From contig JAEEHG010000231.1 of the NCBI GenBank assembly GCA_016280695.1, positions 1-8,439 of the forward strand: 8,439 bases of DNA, read 5' to 3'. The notes beneath the pieces were generated by a model. The model did no database searches and had not been told where the DNA came from. It saw only the letters and a program-made list of their open reading frames with translations. Source of the stretch: Solobacterium sp. (GTDB lineage Bacteria; Bacillota_I; Bacilli_A; Erysipelotrichales; Erysipelotrichaceae). The translations under genes and the position numbers were made by a program. This document shows, in pieces, positions 1 to 6,461 of this stretch. Each line of letters begins with the position of its first letter. Position 1 is the stretch's first letter.

Positions 1-2403
1 CGGCAGCGCCGGGAAGTATTTCTTCAGCAGCGCGGGAAACCGTTTTGTGAATTCCTCCCGCATCTCGATATTGATATATTCCTTGATGAACGGGATCGTC
101 TCCAGTTCATAGCAGTTGTCATTCAGCACTTCCGGATAGTATGCCACAACCGGGCAGTTATAATGGTTGTCCCCGAGGCCTTCATCAAAGTTGTAACTCA
201 TGCACGGATAGAAGATCGCGTCCACTTTCTCCCGGGCCAGGGCTGTGATATGGCCATGGGAAAGCTTGGCCGGATAACAGGCCGTATCGCTCGGGATGGT
301 TCCCTGCCCTTCCTGGTACAATTTGCGGTCGGACAGCGGTGAGACCTTCACCGCAAACCCGAGTTTCCGGAAGAAGGTATGCCAGAACGGCAGAAGTTCG
401 TACATGTTCAGGCACATCGGGATACCGATGGTGCCGCGCACCGCTTCCCCGGTATCCTGCATGTATTCCTTCAGGGCATTCAGCTTATAGGCATACAGGT
501 TCAGATGCTCGTCACTGGTCCTGCCGGTCACCGGGTGGTCGCAGCGGTTGCCGGAAATCAGCCGGTCACCGTCAGCGAATGTATTGATCGTCAGCAGGCA
601 GTGATTGCCGCATCCCTGGCAGGTCACGGAGGTGGTCTTCTGCACAAAGTTCTGCAGCTGCTCCATGGAAAGGAACGAACTGACAGCCCGGTTGCCGCGG
701 CGGCTGCGCCCATGCAGGGCCGCCCCGTAGGCACCCATCAGTCCGGCGATATCCGGACGGATGACTTCCACACCCATTTCCTGTTCAAAGGCCCGCAGCA
801 CGGCTTCGTTGTAGAACGTGCCGCCCTGCACGACGATCCGGCGTCCGAGTTCTTCCGGACTGGAGCAGCGGATAACCTTATAGAGCGCATTTTTGACAAC
901 GGAAATGGAAAGCCCGGCACTGATGTTCTCCACGGAGGCGCCGTCTTTCTGGGCCTGCTTGACCGAGGAATTCATGAAGACCGTGCAGCGTGAGCCGAGA
1001 TCCACCGGCCGGTCCGCGTACAGGCCCATCCGGGCGAATTCCTGGACATCATGGCCAAGGGCTTCGGCAAAGGTCTGCAGGAAACTGCCGCAGCCGCTGG
1101 AACAGGCTTCATTCAGGAAGATATTCGAGATTGCCCCGTCTTCAATCTTAAAGCACTTCATGTCCTGGCCGCCGATATCGATGATGAAGTCGACATCCGG
1201 CAGGAAATACCGGGCCGCAGTGAAATGCGCCACGGTTTCCACCAGGCCGAGGTCACAGTGGAACGCATGCTTCATAAGCTCCTCACCGTATCCGGTCGCG
1301 GTCACACTGGCTATTTTCAGTTTCGGGTGGGCCCGGTAGATATCCATCATGGTGTCCCGGACCAGCGGGATCGGGTTGCCGTTGTTCGGGTGATACCAGG
1401 TATGGAGCAGATTGCCGTTCCCGTCTATGATAACCAGTTTGATGGTCGTGGAACCCGAATCGATACCGATATGCACCGGCCCGACATTGTCATGGAATTC
1501 AACCCGCGGCACTGAGGCCTGGCGGTGCCGGTTATGGAACTGCCAGTATTCCTCACGGCTGGCAAACAGCGGCGGCAGGCCGACATAGGTGGCCGTTGCA
1601 CTGTAGTTCTTCAGCCTGTCGGCAGCGGCCAGCAGATCGATTTCCTGATCAGCGTAGAAAGCCGCCCCCATTGCGACATACAGCAGTGAGTTTTCCGGGC
1701 AGACACCTTTGACATTGAGGGTTTTGTCGAAACTGTCCCGCAGGCACTTCGAGAAGGTCAGCGGCCCGCCCAGGTACAGGATATTGCCGCGGATCGGCCG
1801 CCCCTGGGCCAGACCGGCAATGGTCTGGTTCACAACCGCCTGATAGATCGAAGCGGCGATATCGCCCGCCCGGGCCCCCTGGTTGATCAGCGGCTGGACA
1901 TCACTCTTGGCAAACACACCGCAGCGGCTGGCAATCGTGTAGGTCTTCTCCGCTTTCAGGGCACTGGCATCCATCTCATCCGGATCCATCTTCAGCAGGG
2001 TTGCCATCTGGTCGATGAAAGCACCTGTACCGCCGGCACAGCTGCCGTTCATACGCACTTCCGTACCGTTGGTCAGGAACAGGATCTTGGCATCCTCCCC
2101 GCCGAGTTCAATGATGCAGTCTGTTCCCGGGGCCATCCGGTTCGCCGCCACCCGAGTCGCAAAAACCTCCTGTACGAACGGGACACCGCAGCTGTCTGCC
2201 AGGCCCATTCCGGCGGAGCCGGAAATGGCCATGATCGCCCGCCCGGAGGGAATATACTCTGCCGCGATCCGCCGCAGCAGTTCATCACCTTTTTCCAGAA
2301 TATGGCTGTAATGACGTTCATAAACCGAATAGACGATTTGATCAGCGTCATCCAGAACCACACATTTGATTGTTGTAGAGCCGATATCGAGACCAACCCT
2401 CAT
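1..2403 (-). CDS. 2-hydroxyacyl-CoA dehydratase activase, tandem ASKHA domains plus DUF2229-type region (3' end off window)
   Basis: The frame is open from an ATG at 2403 to the left edge, so 801 residues are visible and the C-terminus is missing. Domain 1 starts with the phosphate-binding motif DIGSTTIK (6-13), then ELGGEDAK (99-106), NGSCAGGTGAF around C122 and RCGVFAKSD around C161. Domain 2 repeats this: IDSGSTTIK (from 314), DIGGQD (409-414), C434 in NEACSSGCGSF and C473 in RCTVF. A cysteine cluster follows (C595, C598, C602, C621), then a DUF2229-like region from about 659. From family knowledge (HgdC/CompA, BcrAD/BadFG), such proteins use ATP to inject an electron through a [4Fe-4S] cluster into 2-hydroxyacyl-CoA or benzoyl-CoA-type enzymes in the cytoplasm. 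Fused versions of about 1400 residues are common in anaerobic Bacillota; their substrates are mostly unknown. The start is fixed by AGGAGG at 2410-2415, six bases upstream. The peptidase-like gene lies 32 bases upstream, suggesting one operon. Confidence 0.93.
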   Translation of the reverse strand, partial: MRVGLDIGSTTIKCVVLDDADQIVYSVYERHYSHILEKGDELLRRIAAEYIPSGRAIMAISGSAGMGLADSCGVPFVQEVFATRVAANRMAPGTDCIIELGGEDAKILFLTNGTEVRMNGSCAGGTGAFIDQMATLLKMDPDEMDASALKAEKTYTIASRCGVFAKSDVQPLINQGARAGDIAASIYQAVVNQTIAGLAQGRPIRGNILYLGGPLTFSKCLRDSFDKTLNVKGVCPENSLLYVAMGAAFYADQEIDLLAAADRLKNYSATATYVGLPPLFASREEYWQFHNRHRQASVPRVEFHDNVGPVHIGIDSGSTTIKLVIIDGNGNLLHTWYHPNNGNPIPLVRDTMMDIYRAHPKLKIASVTATGYGEELMKHAFHCDLGLVETVAHFTAARYFLPDVDFIIDIGGQDMKCFKIEDGAISNIFLNEACSSGCGSFLQTFAEALGHDVQEFARMGLYADRPVDLGSRCTVFMNSSVKQAQKDGASVENISAGLSISVVKNALYKVIRCSSPEELGRRIVVQGGTFYNEAVLRAFEQEMGVEVIRPDIAGLMGAYGAALHGRSRRGNRAVSSFLSMEQLQNFVQKTTSVTCQGCGNHCLLTINTFADGDRLISGNRCDHPVTGRTSDEHLNLYAYKLNALKEYMQDTGEAVRGTIGIPMCLNMYELLPFWHTFFRKLGFAVKVSPLSDRKLYQEGQGTIPSDTACYPAKLSHGHITALAREKVDAIFYPCMSYNFDEGLGDNHYNCPVVAYYPEVLNDNCYELETIPFIKEYINIEMREEFTKRFPALLKKYFPALP

Positions 2404-2409
2404 GCTGTT

Positions 2410-2416
2410 CCTCCTG
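2410..2416 (-). promoter_or_regulatory. Strong ribosome binding site of the activase gene
   Basis: On the minus strand this reads CAGGAGG, a full match to the anti-Shine-Dalgarno core, six bases before the ATG at 2403. It decides the start of the activase and implies efficient initiation independent of the upstream gene. Confidence 0.85.
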
Positions 2417-2417
2417 T

Positions 2418-2443
2418 CTGCAGAGTATTCTGCAGTTACTGCA
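2418..2443 (-). repeat. Two overlapping inverted repeats at the peptidase-like/activase junction
   Basis: CTGCAGA (2418-2424) and TCTGCAG (2429-2435) form a perfect 7-base-pair stem with a four-base loop. The right arm is shared with a second palindrome at 2431-2443, TGCAGT-T-ACTGCA, which spans the TAA stop (2436-2438) of the upstream gene. Both stems cannot form at once. There is no U-tract, so this is not a standard terminator. It ends two bases before the activase ribosome binding site, where a hairpin could protect a processed end or influence translation. The symmetry is visible in the sequence; the role is inference. Confidence 0.5.
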
Positions 2444-3077
2444 TTTGCTGTTCCGGCTGTCCGATCCGGCGAAAGCCGCAGAATGAAGCCAGCCATACTT
2501 CATTCCCCGGATGCGGCCGGAAGATCAGCGCAGCGTCATGCTCTTCCTTCTCACCGCAGTTTGAGATTTCAAATGTATCCCGCTGGTTATTGTACCCTGT
2601 AATTGTCATCCAATGCCACGTGTTTTCCTCAAACGTGCTTTCCGTATGCCGCAGCACCAGCAGAGCCAGCGGATGGCCTGCTTCGAGGGTATAACGGACA
2701 TGATCCGCAGCCTGGCGCCAGTCCGTCCAGCCATGGAAAATACTGCCGCTGCAGACAAGCCCGTGATCAGCCTCATACCGGATAAAACGGGCCACGAACT
2801 TTTCCGGATTCGGAAAACCGTGAATGCCGGGCGTCATGTACCGGTACATCTCCTGCATCCGCACCAGATAGTCCGTTTTGCTGTACCGGGCTTCCGTGCC
2901 GTCCAGCAGGGCTTCATAGTACGCCGCCAGGTTCGCCCCGGTCACCGACGCACATCCGGCCCAGCGCTGCCATTCCCGGCTGTACCATTCCTGATCGCCG
3001 CCGAAGAAAACCGTTCCGTTGTCTTCAATCAGCGGAAACCTGCCGGCGGCCAGTTCTGTCTTCTTCTCTTCTTCCAT
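2436..3077 (-). CDS. Putative papain/C39-like cysteine peptidase-fold protein
   Basis: This encodes 213 residues with no signal peptide or membrane segment, so it is probably cytoplasmic. I do not recognise a named family, but the pattern fits a papain-like or C39-like fold: C42 in WAGCASVTGANL at the start of a helix, H155 in WHWMTITGY and N173 in FEISNCGEK, in the usual Cys-His-Asn order. Whether it cleaves anything is unknown. An in-frame TTG at 3137 would add 20 residues, but those codons (ATA, AGA, AGG, TTA, TTT, TTA) are AT-rich and unlike the GC-biased codons after the ATG, and a likely promoter lies over them. I therefore prefer ATG 3077, although it lacks a close ribosome binding site, while the TTG has GGAAGGGG eight bases upstream. 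The gene ends 32 bases before the activase and probably shares its transcript. Confidence 0.75.
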   Translation of the reverse strand: MEEEKKTELAAGRFPLIEDNGTVFFGGDQEWYSREWQRWAGCASVTGANLAAYYEALLDGTEARYSKTDYLVRMQEMYRYMTPGIHGFPNPEKFVARFIRYEADHGLVCSGSIFHGWTDWRQAADHVRYTLEAGHPLALLVLRHTESTFEENTWHWMTITGYNNQRDTFEISNCGEKEEHDAALIFRPHPGNEVWLASFCGFRRIGQPEQQMQ

Positions 3078-3108
3078 AACTAAAAATAACGGATAAGAAC
3101 CCCTAATA

Positions 3109-3137
3109 ATCGTATCGGATTTTCTTATGAAAGACAA
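3109..3137 (-). promoter_or_regulatory. Likely sigma-A promoter of the peptidase-like/activase operon
   Basis: On the minus strand TTGTCT (3137-3132) and TACGAT (3114-3109) are separated by 17 bases; each matches four of six consensus positions. Transcription would start near 3103, giving a leader of about 26 bases before ATG 3077. It follows the terminator at 3179-3202, as expected for a new transcription unit. If the TTG at 3137 were the real start, this promoter could not be the one used. Confidence 0.45.
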
Positions 3138-3178
3138 CGAAGTCGCCCCTTCCAGCAGCTGCCTGGCAGTATAAAAGG

Positions 3179-3202
3179 AAAAAACTCCTTTCGGAGTTTT
3201 TT
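3179..3202 (-). terminator. Symmetric intrinsic terminator downstream of the TRIC gene
   Basis: CTCC (3185-3188), loop TTTC and GGAG (3193-3196) form the core, flanked by A6 (3179-3184) and T6 (3197-3202), which extend the stem and give a U-tract on either strand. The minus-strand TRIC gene ends 142 bases upstream and no plus-strand gene points here, so it most likely ends the radical SAM/TRIC transcript and separates it from the peptidase-like operon. Confidence 0.8.
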
Positions 3203-3316
3203 CAGTTTAGGGGATTTGTTTAAAGGAAAGGGATCCAATTCACAATCATCGAGGCTTGATCTGCCTGCAACTGTATATTAGAAAACAATGTGCGCAGAAT
3301 TATCGCCGAAATATGT

Positions 3317-3340
3317 AAAATCGTGTGATTATCCGATTTT
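3317..3340 (-). terminator. Weak AT-rich hairpin just after the TRIC stop codon
   Basis: AAAATCG (3317-3323) and CGATTTT (3334-3340) can pair across a ten-base loop, starting five bases past the TRIC stop. The stem is AT-rich and the minus-strand U-tract is short, so it is at best an auxiliary terminator or 3'-end stabiliser. Apart from this, the terminator and the promoter above, I see nothing else in the 3078-3344 gap. Confidence 0.25.
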
Positions 3341-3344
3341 TTCC

Positions 3345-3995
3345 TCAGTCTTCCCGGAAATTGATGACTTTCGGCAGGTTCAGGCCGAAATGACGGGCAA
3401 TAATCCGGATAATGACGATCAGGATCGCCGGCAGCCAGATCGCGGCGGCCGGATGCCCGGCCCGGAACAGCATCAGGCTGGTAAAACCGCCGATAATCGC
3501 CGCAACGGCATAGATATCCTTGGTCAGGATATCCGGCTGGTGGCAGACCATGACATCACGCAGGAGGCCGCCGCCGACCCCGGTAATCATGCCGCAGAAC
3601 ACACACAGGAAGCCATTGCCATACCCGTATACCGAAACGGCCGTATTGACGCCGACAACCGCGAAGATGCCAAGGCCGATCGAGTCCATGTAAAACAGGA
3701 TATCCTTGTAGTCGAAGTCCGAGAGGGACCGGCCGGTCTTCTCCAGCCAGGCCGCCAGACAGAAAACTGCCAGTGCCGTAGCCAGGGCGATGAACACGTA
3801 TACCGGCCGTACAAAAGCAGCCGGCGGAATCCGGCCGAGGATGACATCGCGGATCATTCCGCCTCCGGTCGCTGTTATTGTACCGAGAACCATGACCCCG
3901 AAAACATCCGACCGGTTCCGCAGGCCGACAAACGCCCCGGAAATCGAAAAGGCGATGGTGCCGATTACTTCACATATAAAAATCATTGAATCCAT
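3345..3995 (-). CDS. TRIC-type cation channel family protein (UPF0126, YadS/YicG-like)
   Basis: This encodes 216 residues, close to the roughly 205 usual for prokaryotic TRIC proteins. It is a polytopic membrane protein of the expected two-repeat design: hydrophobic segments around 5-23, 31-45, 62-82, 101-121, 126-142, 161-178 and 183-200 (approximate), with the hallmark GGGxxRD in each repeat, GGGMIRD at 44-50 and GGGLLRD at 141-147. Known bacterial and archaeal homologues are trimeric potassium-permeable channels with one pore per subunit; the physiological role in bacteria is poorly defined. The ATG at 3995 follows AGGGTAGG at a usable distance; ATG 3986 (residue 4) is an alternative. The radical SAM gene ends 27 bases upstream, so co-transcription is likely, with a possible private promoter over that stop codon. 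Confidence 0.9.
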   Translation of the reverse strand: MDSMIFICEVIGTIAFSISGAFVGLRNRSDVFGVMVLGTITATGGGMIRDVILGRIPPAAFVRPVYVFIALATALAVFCLAAWLEKTGRSLSDFDYKDILFYMDSIGLGIFAVVGVNTAVSVYGYGNGFLCVFCGMITGVGGGLLRDVMVCHQPDILTKDIYAVAAIIGGFTSLMLFRAGHPAAAIWLPAILIVIIRIIARHFGLNLPKVINFRED

Positions 3996-4021
3996 GTTAT
4001 ATACCTACCCTACACTAATGA

Positions 4022-4030
4022 ATTATAGCA
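4022..4030 (-). promoter_or_regulatory. Extended -10 promoter candidate for the TRIC gene
   Basis: The minus strand reads TGCTATAAT: a perfect -10 hexamer preceded by the TGn extension. It overlaps the TAA stop of the radical SAM gene. No -35 is visible (CACGCA at 17-base spacing), which extended -10 promoters can tolerate. Transcription would start near 4015, giving a 20-base leader that contains the putative ribosome binding site. Confidence 0.5.
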
Positions 4031-4955
4031 GACGCCGGCATCCCTGCGTGATCTTTCTTTCTTTCAGGTCAGCCCGCAGGCGGTTCAGAACGTGTTTCTT
4101 GTCACGGCTCCACAGCGGGGCCAGCAGCAGATCTCCCGGCCCGTCACCGGTCAGCCGGTGAATAACAATACCGGGATCCAGTGCCGCCACACAGCTGCCG
4201 AGAATACGGATATAGTCTTCCTCGCTCAGCGGCTGCACTTCACCCCGCAGATACATCTCACCGAGATCCGTTCCGCGCAGATAGTGCAGCAGCTGCAGCT
4301 TGACCCCGGCAATGCCGCACCGGTTCAAATGGGATATGGTTGCCAGCATATCCGCTTCTGTTTCCTGCGGCAGGCCGAGAATCACATGCACGATCACCGG
4401 GATATCAAGTTCCTTCAGCTGTCTGACGCAGACGTCAAATACCGGCAGTTCATAACCGCGGCGCATCCAGCGGGCACTGCGTTCATGAATGGACTGCAGA
4501 CCCAGTTCCACCCAGATGAATTTATCCGGGTATTCCTGTTTCAGCTGCCGCAGCAGGCTCATGACCTCCGCAGGCATGCAGTCAGGCCTGGTCGCAATGG
4601 ATATGCCGGCAAACAGCGGCTCCTGCAGGGCAGCCCGGAACAGCCCGGCCAGTTTCCCCACCGGTGCGTACGTGTTCGTATATGCCTGGAAATAACCGAT
4701 GCACAGCCCCTGCAGGTCCTCAGGATACCGTTCCCCTGTCAGCATATCCCGCCGGATCTGCTGGCCATGGTAAGCCAGCGCAAAATCACCGCTGCCCCCT
4801 TCATCACAGAAGATGCAGCCGCGCCTGCCCAGTGTACCGTCCCGGTTCGGACAGGTCATGCCGGCATCCAGCGGAACCTTATAGAGCTTATGTCCGAAAG
4901 TCCGGCGGCAGTACGCCGGAAAGGAGTAATATCTTTCTCCGTCTGTATATTGCAT
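4023..4955 (-). CDS. TIGR01212 family radical SAM protein (YhcC/YtqA-like)
   Basis: This encodes 310 residues, the normal length for the family. The N-terminus has the family signature FGHKLYKVPLDAGMTCPNRD, and the [4Fe-4S] ligands are C35, C47 and C50, in the family's long-spaced C-x11-CxxC form rather than CxxxCxxC. ATRPDC (121-126), WVELGLQS (148-155) and HVILGLPQETE (190-200) are typical radical SAM barrel strands. E. coli YhcC is uncharacterised. The Bacillus homologue YtqA has been proposed as MnmL, acting in mnm5 modification of wobble uridine in tRNA, usually beside the methyltransferase gene ytqB/mnmM; no such partner is visible here, so that role is inference. The ATG at 4955 has only a weak upstream purine stretch. 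The gene is divergent from the permease and is followed 27 bases later by the TRIC gene. Confidence 0.92.
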   Translation of the reverse strand: MQYTDGERYYSFPAYCRRTFGHKLYKVPLDAGMTCPNRDGTLGRRGCIFCDEGGSGDFALAYHGQQIRRDMLTGERYPEDLQGLCIGYFQAYTNTYAPVGKLAGLFRAALQEPLFAGISIATRPDCMPAEVMSLLRQLKQEYPDKFIWVELGLQSIHERSARWMRRGYELPVFDVCVRQLKELDIPVIVHVILGLPQETEADMLATISHLNRCGIAGVKLQLLHYLRGTDLGEMYLRGEVQPLSEEDYIRILGSCVAALDPGIVIHRLTGDGPGDLLLAPLWSRDKKHVLNRLRADLKERKITQGCRRLL

Positions 4956-4990
4956 ATATCTATTGTCTCACAGGCAGTCCGTTTCGGAAA

Positions 4991-5019
4991 TTTATCTGGA
5001 CAAAAGATCAGTTTGTCAG
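4991..5019 (-). promoter_or_regulatory. Candidate promoter of the radical SAM gene, overlapping the divergent permease promoter
   Basis: On the minus strand CTGACA (5019-5014, five of six) and GATAAA (4996-4991, four of six) are 17 bases apart. Transcription would start near 4984, giving a leader of about 29 bases. The element occupies much of the same DNA as the plus-strand permease promoter, so the two polymerases would compete. Confidence 0.4.
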
Positions 5020-5025
5020 TAGAAT
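4997..5025 (+). promoter_or_regulatory. Sigma-A promoter of the uracil/xanthine permease
   Basis: TGGACA (4997-5002, five of six matches to TTGACA) and TAGAAT (5020-5025, five of six matches to TATAAT) are separated by exactly 17 bases. Transcription would start near 5031-5033, leaving a leader of only about 19 bases before the ATG at 5051. That leader contains the ribosome binding site AGGGGG (5037-5042) and has no room for an attenuator or riboswitch. Confidence 0.7.
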
Positions 5026-5050
5026 TTTCAACTAATAGGGGGTAGTTGCA

Positions 5051-6391
5051 ATGAAACTTATCTATGATGTTCAGGACAAGCCTGCAGTCAGTCAGCGAAT
5101 AGTTTACGCATTCCAGCAGGTACTGGCAATCATGGCCGCCACAATCGCTGTTCCGATGATTATCGGCAACGGGATGAGTGCCGCTGCCGCTTTGTTCGGC
5201 GCCGGTATGGGAACCCTGACTTATATTCTGTTTACACAATTCAAGAGCCCTGTATTTCTGGGCTCTTCTTTTGCCTTCCTCGGTTCGATGAGCGCAGCCT
5301 TTGCCGGGGCTGTCAGTGTGCAGGCCGGGTTTGCCGGACTGATTTTCGGGGCCTTCTGCGCCGGCATGGTCTACGTCCTGATTGCCATGACGGTCAAAGC
5401 CGTCGGGACCGGCTGGATCGACAGACTGATGCCGCCGGTGGTCATCGGCCCGACCGTTTCCATCATCGGTCTGAGTCTGGCCGGCAACGCCATCGGGGAC
5501 CTGCAGCGCAGCAGTGCCACGGGGGAGACAACCCAGATTGCCGTACTGTGCGGTCTCATCGCCCTGTTCGTGACCATGCTTTGCAGTACCTACGGCCGCA
5601 AGCAGGTCCGCCTGATTCCATTCATTATCGGCATTCTGGCCGGCTACGCCGCTGCTGCCGTCTTCACGATTATCGGCAATACCACCGGCAATCCGGCCCT
5701 GTGCATTATTGATTTCTCCCCGATCAAGGCCCTGACGGCCGGGGGCATCTCACTGCATACCTTTATCCAGGTTCCCGACTTCACCTTCCTGAAAGCTTCC
5801 CAGGGACTGGCTGATCTGGACGCCGGTTACCTCGGTACAGTCGCAGTAGCCTATGTTCCGGTGGCGTTTGTTGTCTTTGCCGAGCATATTGCCGACCACA
5901 AGAATATTTCCTCCATCATCGACCACAACCTGCTGGAAAACCCGGGCCTCAACAGGACTCTGCTGGGTGACGGCATCGGTTCGATGATCGGCGCCTTCTT
6001 CGGCGGCTGCCCGAATACAACCTACGGTGAGTCTGTCGCCTGTGTGGCCATTACCAGGAACGCCTCGGTCGTCACCATCCTGACGGCGGCGGCAGAGTGC
6101 ATCCTGATCTCCTTCCTGAGCCCGTTTGTCGCCTTCATCAGTTCGATCCCGGCCTGTGTCATGGGCGGTGTCTGCATGGCCCTGTACGGCTTCATCGCGG
6201 TCAGCGGCCTGAAGATGATCCAGGGGGTCAACCTTGACAGCAACCGCAACCTGTTTGTGGTCTCCACGATCCTGATCACCGGCATCGGCGGCCTGGCCCT
6301 GACCTTCGGCAGAGTCACCATCACTTCGGTGGCCTGTGCCCTGATCCTCGGCATCATTGTCAACCGGGTGCTGGCGAAAGAAGCAGAATAA
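5051..6391 (+). CDS. uraA: Uracil/xanthine permease, NCS2 family nucleobase:proton symporter
   Basis: This encodes 446 residues, slightly longer than E. coli UraA (429), with the alternating hydrophobic pattern of a 14-segment NCS2 transporter in the cytoplasmic membrane. Family motifs are clear: SPVFLGSSFAFL (66-77), the half-helix and strand region lining the substrate site; AEHI with E278, equivalent to the substrate-binding Glu241 of UraA; and GCPNTTYGESVA (319-330) with E327, equivalent to Glu290. The retained glutamates support an active symporter that imports uracil; the exact base specificity (uracil, or xanthine as in some family members) cannot be read from sequence. Start: AGGGGG lies eight bases before the ATG. 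It has its own promoter and a strong terminator, so it is probably a single-gene unit. A uridine-kinase-like gene lies about 1.2 kb downstream but on the opposite strand. Confidence 0.93.
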   Translation: MKLIYDVQDKPAVSQRIVYAFQQVLAIMAATIAVPMIIGNGMSAAAALFGAGMGTLTYILFTQFKSPVFLGSSFAFLGSMSAAFAGAVSVQAGFAGLIFGAFCAGMVYVLIAMTVKAVGTGWIDRLMPPVVIGPTVSIIGLSLAGNAIGDLQRSSATGETTQIAVLCGLIALFVTMLCSTYGRKQVRLIPFIIGILAGYAAAAVFTIIGNTTGNPALCIIDFSPIKALTAGGISLHTFIQVPDFTFLKASQGLADLDAGYLGTVAVAYVPVAFVVFAEHIADHKNISSIIDHNLLENPGLNRTLLGDGIGSMIGAFFGGCPNTTYGESVACVAITRNASVVTILTAAAECILISFLSPFVAFISSIPACVMGGVCMALYGFIAVSGLKMIQGVNLDSNRNLFVVSTILITGIGGLALTFGRVTITSVACALILGIIVNRVLAKEAE

Positions 6392-6402
6392 TATTCGAAT
6401 AC

Positions 6403-6428
6403 AAGCGGCAGCCAATGCCGCTTTTTTT
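6403..6428 (+). terminator. Strong intrinsic terminator of the permease gene
   Basis: AAGCGGCA (6403-6410) pairs with TGCCGCTT (6416-6423) across a five-base loop, followed by T residues through 6428 (seven in a row from 6422). It begins 12 bases after the permease stop and separates it from the DUF2974 gene. Confidence 0.88.
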
Positions 6429-6435
6429 CTGAATG

Positions 6436-6444
6436 TGATATGCT
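6436..6444 (+). promoter_or_regulatory. Possible extended -10 element for the DUF2974 gene
   Basis: TGATATGCT fits the TGn-TATnnT form of an extended -10, in the short gap between the permease terminator and the next ATG. There is no -35 at the right distance. If used, the leader would be about 11 bases and would still hold GGAG (6452-6455). Read-through from the permease is the alternative. Confidence 0.3.
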
Positions 6445-6461
6445 GTTTTCCGGAGATATGT

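Noticed and set aside
379..1515. Several plus-strand open frames opposite the activase
   Set aside because: They overlap a minus-strand frame with continuous ASKHA and DUF2229-type motifs and have no ribosome binding site or motif of their own.
3289..3298. Ten-base sequence TGTGCGCAGA that recurs at 8403-8412
   Set aside because: Only two short copies 5 kb apart, with no shared flanking sequence; consistent with chance.
3288..3989. A 233-codon plus-strand frame opposite the TRIC gene
   Set aside because: The highly charged translation is what an antisense reading of a hydrophobic membrane protein gives; the minus-strand frame has both GGGxxRD motifs.
4092..5045. A 317-codon plus-strand frame opposite the radical SAM gene
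   Set aside because: It is a shadow of the radical SAM frame; the product is rich in His, Gln and Arg without domain character, and the real gene carries an intact cluster motif.
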